From NCBI GenBank assembly GCA_016302015.1, contig JAEDOJ010000063.1:1-8033 (forward strand): DNA of 8,033 nucleotides. Reading direction: 5' to 3'. This document shows positions 7,001 through 8,033 of the stretch, piece after piece. Source of the DNA: Oscillospiraceae bacterium (GTDB lineage Bacteria > Bacillota_A > Clostridia > Oscillospirales > Oscillospiraceae). The notes under the pieces are model-generated. The model made no database searches. It saw only the letters and a program-made list of their open reading frames with translations, and had not been told where the DNA came from. The first letter of the stretch is position 1; the number at the start of each line of letters is the position of its first letter. A program made the position numbers and the translations under genes.

Positions 7001-8033
7001 AACACCTTCTATCTGAAGGCGAACAGCAGATACCTTTCCTGCCGTACCGATCTGACCAGCTCCTATGCGAACTACTGGAGAATGGCCTCCGGCTCCACCA
7101 CCGGCGTCTCTTCTCTGATCATCTATCGCCGTGCGGCTTCCGGCGCAACCTATACTACCATCTTCAGCGAAGTGGCATGCCAGCATACCAACACCGCCGT
7201 TGAGGGCGCAAAGGCTCCCACCTGCACCGAAGCAGGCTACACCGGCGACACCGTCTGTCAGGACTGCGGCGTGACCGTAGCTGCCGGCTCCACCATTGCC
7301 GCCACCGGTCATACCTGGGTTCAGGCAACCTCCGGTGAGAACTATCTGGCTCCCACCTGTACCGAAACCGGCCTGGCCTACAAGGTCTGCTCCGTATGTA
7401 ATGCCGTGGGCGACTCCGTTGAGCTTCCCGCTCTGGGTCACGACATGGTAGCAGGCACGGTTCACGCTCCCACCTGCACCGAAGACGGCTATACGGAATA
7501 TGCCTGCTCTCGCTGCACTGCAACGGACATCGACGACATCGTTTCTGCCACCGGCCACACCGAGGGAACTTCTGTGGACAACGGCGACGGCACCCACAGC
7601 ATCTCCTGCACGGTCTGCAAGGTTGTCCTGAGAACGGAAGACCATACCTTCACCAACGGCACCTGCGTCTGCGGCGCCACCGAGGCTGTCACCGGCCCTG
7701 TCTACGACGCAAACCTGACCTTCCGTTATAACAGCTTCACCATGGGCTCTACCCTGAATATGGTCTATATCGTAAGCGCAGGCACCAACTCCTACGCCGA
7801 CGTCCGTGCGGTGGTCACCAAGTACAACGCCGACGGCACCACCACGGAAAAGACCTATTCCATTGCTGATGGCACTATGAAGGATTCCGGTTCTTTCAGC
7901 ACCTTCACCTTTGACGGCATCGCCGCCAAGGAGCTGGGTGATACCTTCGTGGCCAAGCTCTACGCTACCGGCACCGACGGCACCGAATACTACGGCGCAG
8001 AAAAGACCCTCAGCCTGAAGGACTTCCTCCTGC
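4091..8033 (+). CDS. Secreted caspase-fold cysteine peptidase-like surface protein (3' end missing)
   Basis: 1314 codons are visible without a stop; the gene leaves the window. Residues 1-28 are a signal peptide (cleavage AFA-AE). Residues about 155-400 look like a clan CD (caspase/gingipain-fold) peptidase. Strand VVIFDSHG gives His217 and LLWMAIC gives Cys305. The following GVNTVYGYSQSV strand and a helix containing FWDNMIAGKTMAQSISAMKAKYG are typical of that fold. A Pro/Thr/Glu linker follows (433-449). Next come two tandem modules (451-781, 784-1116), each an InlB-type B-repeat with GW (496-497, 828-829), a beta-rich domain of about 145 residues and CxxC modules. Further CxxC modules run to about 1195. 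A last beta-rich domain (1205-1314) ends LSLKDFLL at the edge. Codons are strongly C-ending, with no TTA, CTA or TCA over about 1185 codons, which suggests high expression. The substrate is unknown, and activity is inferred from the dyad only. Anchoring cannot be judged without the C-terminus. Confidence 0.85.
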   Translation, partial: MKHTCKQLLALVLAIVMVIGILPTIAFAAEEEEPTADELVSVVTPENEAILQEDILNDIDAFFELSAKRDEERTIEDYIAATDDIAEMVLASDTYVEGSMLEVGDGFFWQTTTGITCGYFPYQRYEEDGYVAPIPTRNATASALTAFNASTATSADVCLVCPMYSEDSTFKETYGNETKEIATARGGKGWKLLNTNATVTNIAKAFETCGVVIFDSHGNTDWGFFDGGSDGTGKADNVSKANTSYICLSSGTGMTSADMAYVTGTYGSYCHAYSSTSGYYVADGTAIANHMTKNAPNSLLWMAICLGQSTNGLNAPLLAKGVNTVYGYSQSVSFVGDYAYEAVFWDNMIAGKTMAQSISAMKAKYGNWDYSTTMLSALGYSTSQGYATLSAAKANYAAFPIVASKEDTYPGQGKVDALQTVTTTMTLSDYGYTSTEPDPSEPSTTEPAETVTVNFSVPAGVSQVASMSCDKGSAITLPSSVTGTPTNDTNSSTFVGWAAAAVDNSTTAPTYYAAGSSYTVTDNVTLYALYTYGGGANEDGSFYAMSAGDTLNDGDEIVIAANGTSYCLQLANPSSSTTYLNYYDFSAGTVTSACIVGVTASGSGWKLGDSTQGYLYNSSSNYLTVNTSSASTWTLTDNGDGTFYLTANNRYLTCRTDLTSTSANFWRVASTSSTGTAKLDIYRRSATATVYTTEFNAVACDHASTHVTGATAATCTTDGYTGDTVCDSCGATVATGTAIPATGHSYVTTTVAPTATEQGYDHHVCSVCGNTYDDNYVAALGVDYTVSFSVPAGVDQIASMTCNSNGSITLPTVSGTPTNDTNSSTFIGWAAAAVDNSTTAPTYYAAGDSYTATANVTLYALYTYGGSADSSTSLTRMQAGETLNAGDQIIIRANGTDYALKLSSTYSSYVDYYTISDGTVDSLCILDVTASGSGWKLGDATNGYLYNSSSNNLYASTSNASTWTLVDNGDNTFYLKANSRYLSCRTDLTSSYANYWRMASGSTTGVSSLIIYRRAASGATYTTIFSEVACQHTNTAVEGAKAPTCTEAGYTGDTVCQDCGVTVAAGSTIAATGHTWVQATSGENYLAPTCTETGLAYKVCSVCNAVGDSVELPALGHDMVAGTVHAPTCTEDGYTEYACSRCTATDIDDIVSATGHTEGTSVDNGDGTHSISCTVCKVVLRTEDHTFTNGTCVCGATEAVTGPVYDANLTFRYNSFTMGSTLNMVYIVSAGTNSYADVRAVVTKYNADGTTTEKTYSIADGTMKDSGSFSTFTFDGIAAKELGDTFVAKLYATGTDGTEYYGAEKTLSLKDFLL
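5441..6433 (+). repeat. Tandem module copy 1: B-repeat, beta-rich domain, Cys-rich module
   Basis: Residues 451-781. It is about 1 kb long and pairs with the copy at 6440-7438 at an offset of about 990-1000 nt. Identical DNA blocks include 33 nt (5885-5917 with 6875-6907) and a block of about 38 nt in the B-repeat around 5590 and 6586, so the duplication is fairly recent or kept similar by recombination. Confidence 0.85.
6440..7438 (+). repeat. Tandem module copy 2: B-repeat, beta-rich domain, Cys-rich module
   Basis: Residues 784-1116, the second copy of the preceding module with the same domain order. Divergence is concentrated in the middle of the beta-rich domain (residues about 900-925 against 570-595) and in the Cys-rich part. 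The B-repeat and the SGSGWKLGD region are nearly unchanged. Confidence 0.85.
7310..7672 (+). repeat. Array of Cys-rich CxxC / GH modules
   Basis: Residues about 1074-1194 contain successive short units of the pattern 'GH-x(n)-APTC-x-E-x-G-x(n)-C-x-x-C'. Examples are the units starting GHTWV, GHDMV and GHTEG, and the last, DHTF...CVCG. Similar units occur at 700-781 and 1030-1073 and once in the GH25 protein. Paired CxxC motifs suggest metal binding (zinc-ribbon-like) or disulfides. This repeat type is common in surface proteins of gut Clostridia, and its function is not known to me. Confidence 0.65.

Noticed and set aside
4058..7645. A 1195-codon open frame on the minus strand, rich in Gly and Val
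   Set aside because: It is the exact codon complement of the rightward gene: ACC and GCC become Gly codons, AAC and GAC become Val codons. It has no signal peptide or recognisable domain, while the sense strand has promoter, ribosome binding site, signal peptide and domains.
1..8033. CRISPR arrays, tRNA genes, insertion sequences, phage genes
   Set aside because: No short evenly spaced direct repeats, cloverleaf sequences, transposase motifs or terminal inverted repeats were seen. The GH25 gene has no holin or phage neighbours and carries a signal peptide, so it is unlikely to be an endolysin.

Overview
The window looks like part of the chromosome of a Gram-positive gut Clostridia, Oscillospiraceae-like. 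This is inferred from the style of the signal peptides, the InlB-type B-repeats, the repeating CxxC / 'ATGH' surface modules, the GH25 lysozyme and the C-ending codon preference. No rRNA or other marker gene is present, so the taxonomy is only a guess.

The left part (1-949) is a leftward operon-like group. A PqqD-family peptide-binding protein (821-558) is followed, with an 8-nt overlap, by a Ser/His-type S26 signal-peptidase-like protein (565-89). A further gene probably starts at 45 and runs off the left edge. A promoter with an extended -10 is visible upstream of the PqqD gene. The untranslated leader contains a tiny proline-rich ORF with its own good ribosome binding site. PqqD plus S26 peptidase is the kind of pair seen in RiPP maturation loci, but no radical SAM enzyme, precursor peptide or transporter lies inside the window.

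The middle (950-3892, also leftward) encodes a 980-residue secreted GH25 muramidase. Its parts are a signal peptide, a catalytic domain, about five degenerate beta-sandwich repeats of about 100 residues, a Cys-rich module and a C-terminal beta-rich domain.

The right half (4091 to the window end, rightward) is one very large secreted protein, open at the right edge, with 1314 codons visible. It has a signal peptide and a caspase-fold (clan CD) cysteine-peptidase-like domain with a His217/Cys305 pair. Next come two tandem copies of a module of about 330 residues (InlB B-repeat + beta-rich domain + Cys-rich CxxC module), further CxxC modules, and a terminal beta-rich domain.

The GH25 and peptidase genes diverge from a 198-bp intergenic region that holds a good sigma-A promoter for each and an 8-bp inverted repeat beside the leftward promoter. 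The two divergent proteins share homologous Cys-rich and beta-rich modules. This suggests that they go to the same place on the cell surface or bind a common partner, one with peptidoglycan-hydrolase chemistry and the other with protease chemistry.
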